From an uncultured Spirochaetaceae bacterium (lineage in GTDB: Bacteria; Spirochaetota; Spirochaetia; Sphaerochaetales; Sphaerochaetaceae): a stretch of 58,605 bases of DNA. The notes beneath the pieces are model-generated. The model did not search any database. It was not told where the DNA came from and saw only the letters and a list, made by a program, of their open reading frames with translations. Each line of letters opens with the position of its first letter. The stretch's first letter is position 1. The stretch spans positions 1-58,605 of the forward strand of contig CALXKU010000016.1 of assembly GCA_944389025.1 (NCBI GenBank). Reading direction: 5' to 3'. Shown here one piece after another: positions 51,967 to 58,605 of this stretch. A program made the translations under genes and the position numbers.

Positions 51967-52592
51967 AATAATATTTTAGGTTTAACTCGGAAAAAGTCCA
52001 TAGGGAAACGTATAAGCAGGCTCTCTGAGGAGACTATCTCAACATCCCTTTTCTCCACCCTGTTCGAGAGCGATATGAATGAAAGAGAGATATCATGCCC
52101 ATCCAGGTCCCATACGAGGCCTGATGTGCTCACACGGGCGCTTTTAGACAGGTCTGCTGGAAAGAACGAAATCTGGGTTCCTTCCTCCAGTTCCGCTTTG
52201 AAATGTCTTGAGCAAAAAAGCACATCGCACCTGGTAAGCCAAAGCTTCGGCGCTCTGTAATCATGAAATGCGGAAAGTATTGAGATAAGATGGTCAAGAC
52301 GTCCCTCCCCACCTCCGATTAAATCATAGTCCATAGTCCCTGCCGCCTTAAGGGCAAGTACGAAGTCGCTGTCATCCTTATCCTCAGGGCAGGCAGAGAA
52401 GCCTCTGTCAATTATCTCATCCCTGCATCCCGTTGAATCCATATCTCCGAGAACGATATCAGGAGAGATCCCGAAAGCTTTCGCCTTATCATATCCGCTA
52501 TCCGCGGCAATAATCCTCGAGTATCTTCCCATTACCTCTAAAGGCAGCACATCAGGGGCCTCTCCGCCAATGAAAATGAGAGCTCTCTCCAT
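51960..52592 (-). CDS. thiN: Thiamine pyrophosphokinase
   Basis: The 210-residue protein has IAADSGYDKAKAFGISPDIVLGDMDSTG, KDDSDFVLALKAA and the IGGGEGRLDHLISIL segment, all diagnostic for thiamine pyrophosphokinases, which make TPP from thiamine and ATP. It completes a salvage route with the riboswitch-controlled thiBPQ importer at 18-22 kb. The ATG at 52592 follows AAGGAGAAG. Confidence 0.92.
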   Translation of the reverse strand: MERALIFIGGEAPDVLPLEVMGRYSRIIAADSGYDKAKAFGISPDIVLGDMDSTGCRDEIIDRGFSACPEDKDDSDFVLALKAAGTMDYDLIGGGEGRLDHLISILSAFHDYRAPKLWLTRCDVLFCSRHFKAELEEGTQISFFPADLSKSARVSTSGLVWDLDGHDISLSFISLSNRVEKRDVEIVSSESLLIRFPMDFFRVKPKILLC

Positions 52593-52666
52593 CAAACTTC
52601 TCCTTGAATACGGCGCAAAACCAATCTACCATGATATAATAGCTTAAAAGCGTGGAGGTTTCCATC

Positions 52667-53959
52667 ATGGATAGAGCCATCTTAGGAGTTAAGAGTGCGG
52701 ACATCCTCCTTCCAAAGGAAGGTACGGATTTGGAGAAATGGGCCACGGTCGCCTGCGACCAGTACACCTCGGAGCCCGAATACTGGCATGACGTGGAAGA
52801 GATAGTCGGAGAAGCACCATCCACGTTCAAAATCACATTCCCAGAAGTATACCTCGAAAAGGAGGGGAAGGCAGAAAGAATCTCTGAGATCGTGAAGACG
52901 ATGAAAGAGTACATTGAATGCGGGCTTTTCAACGAGTATAGGGATTCTTTCATACTGGTAAAGCGTACAACCGAAGGAAAAAGCAGATATGGCCTTATGG
53001 CAGCCCTTGATCTTGAGAAATACGATTATGAAAAAGGCTCAAAAAGCCTTATCAGGGCGACGGAGGGTACGATACTCGAAAGAATCCCGCCAAGGAAAGA
53101 GATAAGGAAGGATGCCCCTCTTGAACTTCCTCACATCATGGTTCTCATAAGTGATGAGAAGAGAAGCGTAATTGAGCCTTTCATTTCAAGAATTGATAGC
53201 CTGAAGAGGCTATACTCGACTGCACTCATGAAAAACGGCGGTCACTTGGAAGGTTATCTCATAGACAGCGAGGAAGATAAGAATAGCATATACAAAGCAT
53301 TTGAAGCTCTCTACGAGAGGCTGGATAAGAGCAATCCGATGCTATTCGCGATGGGGGACGGCAATCACAGTCTTGCAACAGCCAAAAGCTGCTGGGAGGA
53401 TATCAAGGCCGGCTTGAGCGAGGATGAGGCCGCACTCCACCCCGCACGTTATGCCCTCGTAGAGATAGAGAACATCTATGACGAGGCGCTTCTTTTCGAA
53501 CCGATACACAGGGTTTTCTTCGGCCTTGAGAAAAAACGGCTTGAAAAGGAAATCCTGAAGAATTCAAGAAGCATATACGCAAAAAAGGTATCTTCCCTTG
53601 AAGAGCTTGAGAAGGAAATAAACGGGAAGAAGGGATTGCACTTCGGCCTCTCGGATTCAGAAGGTTTATACGCAATAACCGTCTCAGGCTCGGCTTCCTC
53701 CCTCTCGGCATCCCTTATGCAGAAGGTTATCGACGCTCTGAGAAAAGAGAATGCCTGCCAGGTGGATTACATACACGGAAGTGATGTAACCGTAAAGCTC
53801 TCAAAAGAGGAAGGGAACATCGGCATCATACTTCCCGATGTTGATAAATCCACATTCTTCGACACCGTGATAAAGGAAGGAAGCTTCCCACGCAAGACAT
53901 TCAGCATAGGGCATGCGAACGAGAAGCGCTATTATATGGAAGCAAGGAAAATCAGATGA
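52667..53959 (+). CDS. DUF1015 family protein
   Basis: The 430-residue protein begins MDRAILGVKSADILLPKEG and has VACDQYTSEPEYWHDVEEIVG, AMGDGNHSLATAKSCWEDIK and the C-terminal QVDYIHG block, the pattern of the DUF1015 family. Its biochemical role is unknown; the GDGNHS motif looks like a catalytic or metal site. GTGGAGG precedes the ATG and TATAAT lies at 52635. The 3' end overlaps the convergent tsaC-like gene by 8 bases. Confidence 0.88.
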   Translation: MDRAILGVKSADILLPKEGTDLEKWATVACDQYTSEPEYWHDVEEIVGEAPSTFKITFPEVYLEKEGKAERISEIVKTMKEYIECGLFNEYRDSFILVKRTTEGKSRYGLMAALDLEKYDYEKGSKSLIRATEGTILERIPPRKEIRKDAPLELPHIMVLISDEKRSVIEPFISRIDSLKRLYSTALMKNGGHLEGYLIDSEEDKNSIYKAFEALYERLDKSNPMLFAMGDGNHSLATAKSCWEDIKAGLSEDEAALHPARYALVEIENIYDEALLFEPIHRVFFGLEKKRLEKEILKNSRSIYAKKVSSLEELEKEINGKKGLHFGLSDSEGLYAITVSGSASSLSASLMQKVIDALRKENACQVDYIHGSDVTVKLSKEEGNIGIILPDVDKSTFFDTVIKEGSFPRKTFSIGHANEKRYYMEARKIR

Positions 53960-54509
53960 GATTCCGGGGGTCGAAAGCCCCCATTCTCACAACGCGATAA
54001 GGTTTCTGGCTCATATCAACTATTGTTGATGCAGAGCCTTTACCGCCCTCCCCCTTTACTATGAAATCAAGCGTGCCATCAAAGACGGATAGCACGTCTT
54101 CAAATGAGAGAAGACTCCTCTCTCCAGATATGTTGACACTTGTGGAATATATCGGTCCCGATTTTTCCAAAAGGCGAAGCATGAACGGATCTGCCGGCAC
54201 CCTGACAGCATGAGTAAGACCGCCTCTTCCTCTTAAAATCGCAGTCAGAGGGGCCGGAAAGATACTAAATAGTATTTCAGGCACATCCAGGGAGGATGCT
54301 CTGAGGTCTTCCATGCTCATTAATGTTATGAGACTCTTATTCTGAGGTCTTCTCTTGATTTCGTAAATTCTCTCCTCGTTCACACTTCCCACTCGTGCGG
54401 AAATCCCGTAAATCGTATCGCAGGGAATCGCACCGACCTTATCTGAGCTGAGGAGATCCGATATCAGATCTATATTCGCCTCGCTTTTTTCAATTATTAT
54501 GCTTTTCAT
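53952..54509 (-). CDS. L-threonylcarbamoyladenylate synthase (Sua5/YciO/YrdC family)
   Basis: The 185-residue protein has KVGAIPCDTIYGISA, EIKRRPQNKSLITLM, PAPLTAILRGRGG, VRVPADPFMLRLL and TSVNISGE, matching YrdC/TsaC proteins. It makes threonylcarbamoyl-AMP, the first step of the t6A pathway that also uses tsaE and tsaB of this window. A YciO-type role cannot be excluded. AAGGAGGAG precedes the ATG, inside the end of the upstream gene (20-base overlap). Confidence 0.88.
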   Translation of the reverse strand: MKSIIIEKSEANIDLISDLLSSDKVGAIPCDTIYGISARVGSVNEERIYEIKRRPQNKSLITLMSMEDLRASSLDVPEILFSIFPAPLTAILRGRGGLTHAVRVPADPFMLRLLEKSGPIYSTSVNISGERSLLSFEDVLSVFDGTLDFIVKGEGGKGSASTIVDMSQKPYRVVRMGAFDPRNLI

Positions 54510-54897
54510 TTCTCCTCCTTGAGATGATGGATGAAGAAAAAGTTACAATCACACCCGAAAGAACGCTTAAGAGGGTAATCAATGAAAGAGGAAGTGGCCT
54601 GAAATCGCATTTGGCCATATCAGATGCGGCGGGCACGTCATTTAAATCATCGCCAGATGCGCCGTAAGTAGCAATCACCTCCGCCTCCCCCATTGTCCCA
54701 GGGATCTCCTCCTTACCCTCAGAACGAAGCATTTCAAGCATCGCACTCTTATGCCTTATCTCCTCTTCAAGAGCCTCAGAATAATTCATGAGTTTCCTGT
54801 TTTCTATGTAACCATTCTCCCCAAAAAATGTTACAAATATTAAAAATATTACTAAGGAACTTAATATGAAAGTAAGTAATTTCGTTCTTGCTAACAT
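54490..54897 (-). CDS. FtsB/DivIC-like membrane protein with a second C-terminal helix
   Basis: The 135-residue protein has one N-terminal helix (about residues 8-26), then FFGENGYIENRKLMNYSEALEEEIRHKSAML, which is like the helix and coiled coil after the membrane anchor in FtsB/DivIC division proteins. Unlike those, it has an additional hydrophobic segment (residues about 103-122) and a basic tail. Promoter TTGCAT, 17 bases, TATAAA lies upstream. Division role is inferred from shape only. Confidence 0.6.
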   Translation of the reverse strand: MLARTKLLTFILSSLVIFLIFVTFFGENGYIENRKLMNYSEALEEEIRHKSAMLEMLRSEGKEEIPGTMGEAEVIATYGASGDDLNDVPAASDMAKCDFRPLPLSLITLLSVLSGVIVTFSSSIISRRRNEKHNN

Positions 54898-54974
54898 CTT
54901 AGTTCTTAGTTTATAATATTCTTTGATTTAACATGCAATAGACTTGTATGAGATGGAATTGGGGGCAGTACTAT

Positions 54975-55089
54975 AGCTACTTAGGATATTTTCATACGGC
55001 TTACTGTATGCTTAGCTGGGCTTGATTCGCTAAGGCGAAAAGAGTTTCGGGCTCTTTTGGGAGCCTCATGAAAGATACTGGAGGAAATA
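54975..55089 (+). promoter_or_regulatory. Structured leader with mutually exclusive hairpins (riboswitch candidate)
   Basis: After a TACTAT box (54969-54974) come hairpins CATAC/GTATG (54993-55010), TTCGC-TAAG-GCGAA (55026-55039), AAAAGAG/CTCTTTT (55038-55058) and, competing with it through CTC 52-54, GGCTC/GAGCC (55050-55065). CCTC (55064-55067) can also pair with GAGG of the Shine-Dalgarno (55081-55084). Such alternatives are typical of leader-based control. No known class is recognised. Confidence 0.45.
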
Positions 55090-56187
55090 GTGTCAAAATC
55101 AAACAGTTCCCTGAAACTCATTATTTCTAGCGTAGTCATATCTGCGATAGTCCTTGGTATTTTCGCAGTCATATTCCTACTCTATCTGGTCCCCGCATAC
55201 CAGATTACGAACGACAGTATCTACGAGGGCCTTATAAGGTTCTTCCCAATACTGGTGGGTCTGATTCTCATACAGATAGGAATCATAGTCGGAAGAAGGA
55301 ACGATAAGGAAGAAGACAAGGCGGACATGCTTCCACCAAACGCATATGACAAGCCCCTCTACAAGGAAGCTAAAGATGATCCGAATGCGGTAGCTGGTGT
55401 TGATTACTCCAAGTTCGAGCAGACCGAGGCGAAAGAAGAGACTGTTACGGTCAAGGAAGTTCCTGTTGAGGTCGTAAAGGAAGTCGTTAAAGAAGTTCCG
55501 GTCGAGGTGATTAAAGAGGTAGTCAGGGAAGTCCCTGTTGAAATCGTAAAAGAAGTCATAAAAGAGGTTCCTGTAGAGGTTGTCAAGGAAGTTCCTGTTG
55601 AGAAGACTTCGGATGAGGCAGCAACAGTAGAGGTTGAAGTACCGGTTGAGGTCATCAGGGAAGTACCAGTTGAGGTCGTAAGAGAGGTACCGGTAGAGAA
55701 GATCGTAGAGAAGGTTGTCGAAGTCCCGGTAGAGAAAGTCGTTGAGAAGATTGTTGAGGTACCGGTTGAGGTCATTAAGGAGGTTCCTGTAGAGGTTGAG
55801 AAAGAGGTCGTCAAGGAAGTTCCTGTTGAAAAAGAGGTAATAAGAGAAGTCTCAAGTACTGAGGCTGCACCTTCTGAGACAAGATATCTCAATCTTGAAG
55901 AGACGATAAACGAGGAGATAAACTCTGCAAAGACTCTTGGCTATGATCTCTCCGTCGTTGCCATCAAAGCCCGTGAGAATCTTACAAGCATGGGAATCGA
56001 GGAGTTCTTCGGAGAAGATACACTCGCATTCGATGCTCCAAATGGTGATATCTACGTAGTACTTCCACTCTATAATGAGAACGAGGCGAGATTCGCACTC
56101 AGGATGTACAACCCGATAGCTGTGGCAGAATATAAGGATGGAGACGCCTCAAAGCTCCTAAAGACGCTTCAGAAGGCTTTGAAGTAG
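55090..56187 (+). CDS. Membrane protein with VPVE repeats and a degenerate GGDEF-like domain
   Basis: The 365-residue protein starts at GTG after CTGGAGGAA. Two membrane helices (about residues 9-33 and 47-67) are followed by a charged linker, by about 135 residues of tandem KEVPVEVVKEVV-type repeats (about residues 117-252), and by a C-terminal domain of about 100 residues (LNLEETINEEINSAKTLGYDLSVVAIKA, EEFFGEDTLAF, GDIYVVLPLYNENEARFAL). The last part has the strand order of a GGDEF-type domain but no GG[D/E]EF motif, so cyclase activity is not expected. Function unknown. Confidence 0.75.
   Translation: MSKSNSSLKLIISSVVISAIVLGIFAVIFLLYLVPAYQITNDSIYEGLIRFFPILVGLILIQIGIIVGRRNDKEEDKADMLPPNAYDKPLYKEAKDDPNAVAGVDYSKFEQTEAKEETVTVKEVPVEVVKEVVKEVPVEVIKEVVREVPVEIVKEVIKEVPVEVVKEVPVEKTSDEAATVEVEVPVEVIREVPVEVVREVPVEKIVEKVVEVPVEKVVEKIVEVPVEVIKEVPVEVEKEVVKEVPVEKEVIREVSSTEAAPSETRYLNLEETINEEINSAKTLGYDLSVVAIKARENLTSMGIEEFFGEDTLAFDAPNGDIYVVLPLYNENEARFALRMYNPIAVAEYKDGDASKLLKTLQKALK
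55440..55845 (+). repeat. Tandem VPVE-coding repeats
   Basis: Roughly 36-base units, with 15- to 24-base variants, encode KEVPVEVVKEVV, KEVPVEVIKEVV, REVPVEIVKEVI and related versions. The third codon positions vary between units, so the array is old or under selection at protein level rather than a fresh DNA duplication. Confidence 0.85.
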
Positions 56188-56215
56188 TTTCTCTTCTGAT
56201 TAAGCTAGATATTAC

Positions 56216-56245
56216 TCCTTCCCTTGACCGGGAAGGATTTTTTTC
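56216..56245 (+). terminator. Rho-independent terminator after the VPVE-repeat gene
   Basis: TCCTTCCC, TTGACC loop, GGGAAGGA, then seven T. It touches the stop codon of the convergent RNase Z gene. Confidence 0.9.
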
Positions 56246-57167
56246 AGTCCTTTAGAGGAACGCTGAAGCTCATCCTGTCACGGGTGAGTACGCTCTCAGG
56301 GAAGATGCTTTTTGCCTCAGCCTCAAGAAGCTTCAACTCCTCCTTGGAATACCGAGGAGAGTAGTGTTGCAGACAGAGCTTACCCACATTTCCATCCCGG
56401 GCTATGGTTGCCGCTTCCATTGCGGTCATATGTTTCTTTGAGTGGGCATCATCTTTCAGTGACTCATCAAACATGGCCTCGCAGAAAAGTATGTCACTTC
56501 CACTTACGAAATCCGCTATCTCAGGAAAATACATGGTATCTGTTACGTAGCTGAACTTTCGTCCCATTCTCTCACGTCCCATCACATCCTCACTCCTTAC
56601 GACCCTGCCATCGCTCAGAGTGACGCTCTCACCCCTCTGAAGCTTTCCCCATAGAGGACCTTTGGGAACACCGAGGGTGAGCGCCTTATCCGGATAGAAC
56701 TCCCCCTTCCTCTTATTCTCGATGAGACTGTAGGCATAACACGGCTTCGTATGATGCAAAGGGAACGCATGAACAGAGAATTCAGGACGCTGCATTACAA
56801 CACCCTTCTCGACGGGAATAACAACTATCTCATAGTTTATGTACATATCCAGGATCTTCCTGTTCTGCTCGACATAATCCTTGAGTTTTTCTGGTCCGTA
56901 TATGTAAAGGGGCTCATCCCTATCCACCTGGCTGGAGAGCATCAGGATCCCAGGAAGCCCTGTAACGTGATCAGCATGCATATGGGAAATGAAAATCGCA
57001 TCAATCTTCTTCCATTTCAGATTGAGCATCTTCAAAGATACCTGTGTCCCCTCTCCCACATCAAAGAGAAAGAGCTCCCCCTCTCTTCTTACGAGAGAAG
57101 AGGTGAGAAAACGACCAGGCAGTGGCATCATGCCACTTGTACCTATACTGAATACTTCAAAGTTCAT
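56244..57167 (-). CDS. rnz: Ribonuclease Z
   Basis: The 307-residue metallo-beta-lactamase-fold enzyme cuts the 3' trailer of tRNA precursors. It has LFDVGEGTQVSL, the HxHxDH motif in FISHMHADHVTGLPG, HTKPCYAYSLIENKR, the CEAMFDESL, AHSKKHMTAMEAATIA and LQHYSPRY segments, all typical of RNase Z. Since none of the tRNA genes here encodes CCA, this enzyme should supply the mature 3' ends. TATATT ends seven bases before the ATG; no Shine-Dalgarno. Confidence 0.95.
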   Translation of the reverse strand: MNFEVFSIGTSGMMPLPGRFLTSSLVRREGELFLFDVGEGTQVSLKMLNLKWKKIDAIFISHMHADHVTGLPGILMLSSQVDRDEPLYIYGPEKLKDYVEQNRKILDMYINYEIVVIPVEKGVVMQRPEFSVHAFPLHHTKPCYAYSLIENKRKGEFYPDKALTLGVPKGPLWGKLQRGESVTLSDGRVVRSEDVMGRERMGRKFSYVTDTMYFPEIADFVSGSDILFCEAMFDESLKDDAHSKKHMTAMEAATIARDGNVGKLCLQHYSPRYSKEELKLLEAEAKSIFPESVLTRDRMSFSVPLKD

Positions 57168-57296
57168 CGGGGAAAATATAACAGAAGGAGGATGTTTTTT
57201 CTACCAGAGAATCGGCAAGAGGACTCCTTTCTCTTCAGAGAGGAGATGAATTGCCAGATGTGCTGGTAAAAGAAACACAATCTGATATAATAAGTT

Positions 57297-58553
57297 ATGA
57301 ACGATTTGGAACGCAAAGAGAAGAACATGGCAATCAAAGAGCGCGGGAAAGCCACCCGTCTCCGCCATGCCTTGATGCGTCCTTTTGTCGTGGAGCTGAA
57401 GCTCGACCTCAGGTGTTTAAACAAGGCTGAGCGGAATAAGCTTTTTCTGTATTTCACCGAATGCCGACGGCTATGCAATCACCTCATTTCGCTCTCGCTG
57501 GAAGAGTTCAGGGTCTTCGACACAAAGACCCGCGACATTACATCGTTGGACAAGGACGGCAATTCAGTGGAGCACCATCTCGACATGCCTGCGAAGTTCA
57601 TCCAGTCGGTATATTCCTCGCTGAAACGGGACATGGCATCGCTTGCGGCAAAGCGGAAAAAGACGGGGAAGAAGAACGGCAAACTCAGGTTCCGATCATC
57701 CTATAACACCATCAAGCTCAACCAGTACAGGGACACTCACTGGATCTGTTACACGGATGAAGGTAACAGGAATGGCAAATACAGGAACACTGTCCATATC
57801 GCAGGAATAAAGAGACCTGTAAGAGTATTCGGCATGGACCAGATTCCACATGGTGCGGAATTCGCCAATGCCAAGCTTGTGAAAAGACCATCTGGAATAT
57901 ATCTCATGCTGACATGCTATGTTCCAGTCAATGAAGGCAACATGCATTCAGAGGATAAACCTGACATCGGCATAGACTTCGGCATAAAGACAGCGATAAC
58001 GACTTCTGAGGGGGAGAAGTATGACATACAGATCCGAGAACCGGAACGCCTGAAGGGCTTGCAGAAGAAACTTGCGAGACAGATAAAGGGTTCCAAGGGC
58101 TGGTATGCTACAAGGCATCTCATCAGAAGAGAATACGAGAAGCTTGCCAACAGAAGGCGGGCAAAAGCCAATCAGGTGTATCACGATATCATCACGGGAA
58201 GGAAGATCGTGGTCATGCAGGATGAGAACATCAAAGGCTGGCATAAGGGCCTCTTCGGGAAACAGGTGCAGAATTCCGCACTCGGGACGCTGCAGAGTAA
58301 ACTTAAAGTAAACAAGAATGTTCTTGTAATAGACAGATTCTTCCCATCGACAAGGATGTGTCCCTGCTGTGGAACTGTTAAAGAAGACATCACGCTTTCC
58401 GACAGGACATTTGTCTGTAATAGCTGTGGATATACAGAAGACCGTGATGTCAAAGCGGCTAAAACATTGCTGATTGCAGGTCAGCATATAATGTCCTGCA
58501 AGCTTGCGGAATACAAGCGTACTCCGGAGGAGTGGTATGCACCCTGTCAATAG
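57297..58553 (+). mobile_element. tnpB: TnpB, RNA-guided nuclease of an IS200/IS605-family element
   Basis: The 418-residue frame has the TnpB design: an N-terminal helix-turn-helix region (ECRRLCNHLISLSLEEF), a central wedge, and a RuvC-like domain with Asp227 in DIGIDFGIKTA, Glu310 in VMQDENIKGWHKG and Asp384 in DRDVKAAKTLL, plus a zinc finger CPCC...CNSC between the last two. All catalytic residues are intact. The usual Asn of DRDxNAA is Lys here. The TATAAT box at 57286-57291 ends only five bases before the first ATG, so translation may start there leaderlessly or at the second ATG (57327). No tnpA is next to it. Confidence 0.92.
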
Positions 58554-58605
58554 GACAGTCAAATAATAAAAGGTGTGGTTGAGCTTGCAATGGACAACAG
58601 TTCTT
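58400..58605 (+). ncRNA. Predicted omega-RNA region of the TnpB element (runs off the window)
   Basis: In IS605-type elements the 3' end of tnpB and the following right end encode the guide RNA of TnpB. This window holds the tnpB 3' end and 52 bases beyond it, in which I see no clear hairpin end. The boundary and the guide lie outside or at the edge. The call is by analogy with the family. Confidence 0.35.

Noticed and set aside
55440-55845. Regular short DNA repeats considered as a CRISPR array or satellite
   Set aside because: There are no unique spacers of constant length, and the repeats stay in one reading frame with synonymous third-position changes, as in coding repeats.
55404-55892. 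Minus-strand frame rich in STGTSLTTS repeats
   Set aside because: It is the reverse complement of the VPVE repeats and lacks any start signal; the plus-strand gene has a Shine-Dalgarno, membrane helices and a terminator.

Overview
The window reads as chromosomal DNA of a spirochaete, probably a gut or anaerobic Spirochaetaceae/Sphaerochaetaceae-like lineage. The evidence is the small signal peptides, many lipoproteins with SSC/TAC-type lipoboxes, spirochaete-type class II aldolase and many short proteins without a recognisable family. It is dense, moderate in GC and mostly housekeeping. There is no rRNA operon, prophage, CRISPR array or large island. IS605-type TnpB genes lie at both edges: an N-terminal fragment at 1-108 on the minus strand and a complete gene at 57297-58553 on the plus strand.

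Layout. 0.5-5.3 kb: tRNA-Leu, a surface pair (beta-barrel-like protein plus metallophosphoesterase lipoprotein), a MATE exporter, TatD and an unknown anchored protein. 5.3-12.2 kb: fba, infC-rpmI-rplT with a coiled-coil gene, a 6S RNA directly after it, then TPR/His-rich protein-tsaE-tsaB-trxB. 12.2-18.3 kb: glgA-glgC (glycogen synthesis), then on the minus strand nnr-membrane protein-mutT-ilvE. 18.3-22.1 kb: a TPP riboswitch and the thiamine importer thiBPQ; thiN for thiamine phosphorylation is at 52 kb. 22.1-23.6 kb: a second surface pair, a barrel-like protein plus a caspase-like lipoprotein. 23.6-35.6 kb: uvrB-htrA, a methyltransferase, apbE with a degenerate PfkB kinase, glnS, MFS, HD, cysteine-cluster protein and an RlmI-like methyltransferase with an Arg/Asp-rich tail. 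35.7-43.4 kb: phosphomannomutase, galE, diaminopropionate ammonia-lyase, lnt, a PLC-like protein and a DUF4143 ATPase. 43.4-49.9 kb: a lipoprotein behind a structured leader, tRNA-Asn, a UshA-like nucleotidase, a new 56-residue gene, tRNA-Thr, an InlB-like repeat protein and avtA. 49.9-57.2 kb: MATE, aroH/thiN operon, DUF1015, tsaC/ftsB-like pair, a membrane protein with VPVE repeats, and RNase Z.

Four things stand out. (1) At least 13 genes have a sigma70-like -10 box ending 6-7 bases before the start codon and no Shine-Dalgarno sequence, so leaderless mRNAs look common; one pair uses overlapping divergent promoters. (2) Two riboswitch-like leaders precede genes of unknown function (43488-43696 with a sequestered Shine-Dalgarno; 54975-55089 with alternative hairpins). 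(3) The caspase-fold lipoprotein and the metallophosphoesterase lipoprotein are each coupled by an ATGA overlap to a barrel-like gene. (4) A 56-residue basic protein has its own consensus promoter, Shine-Dalgarno and terminator. Family assignments come from motifs read by eye; no database search was possible.
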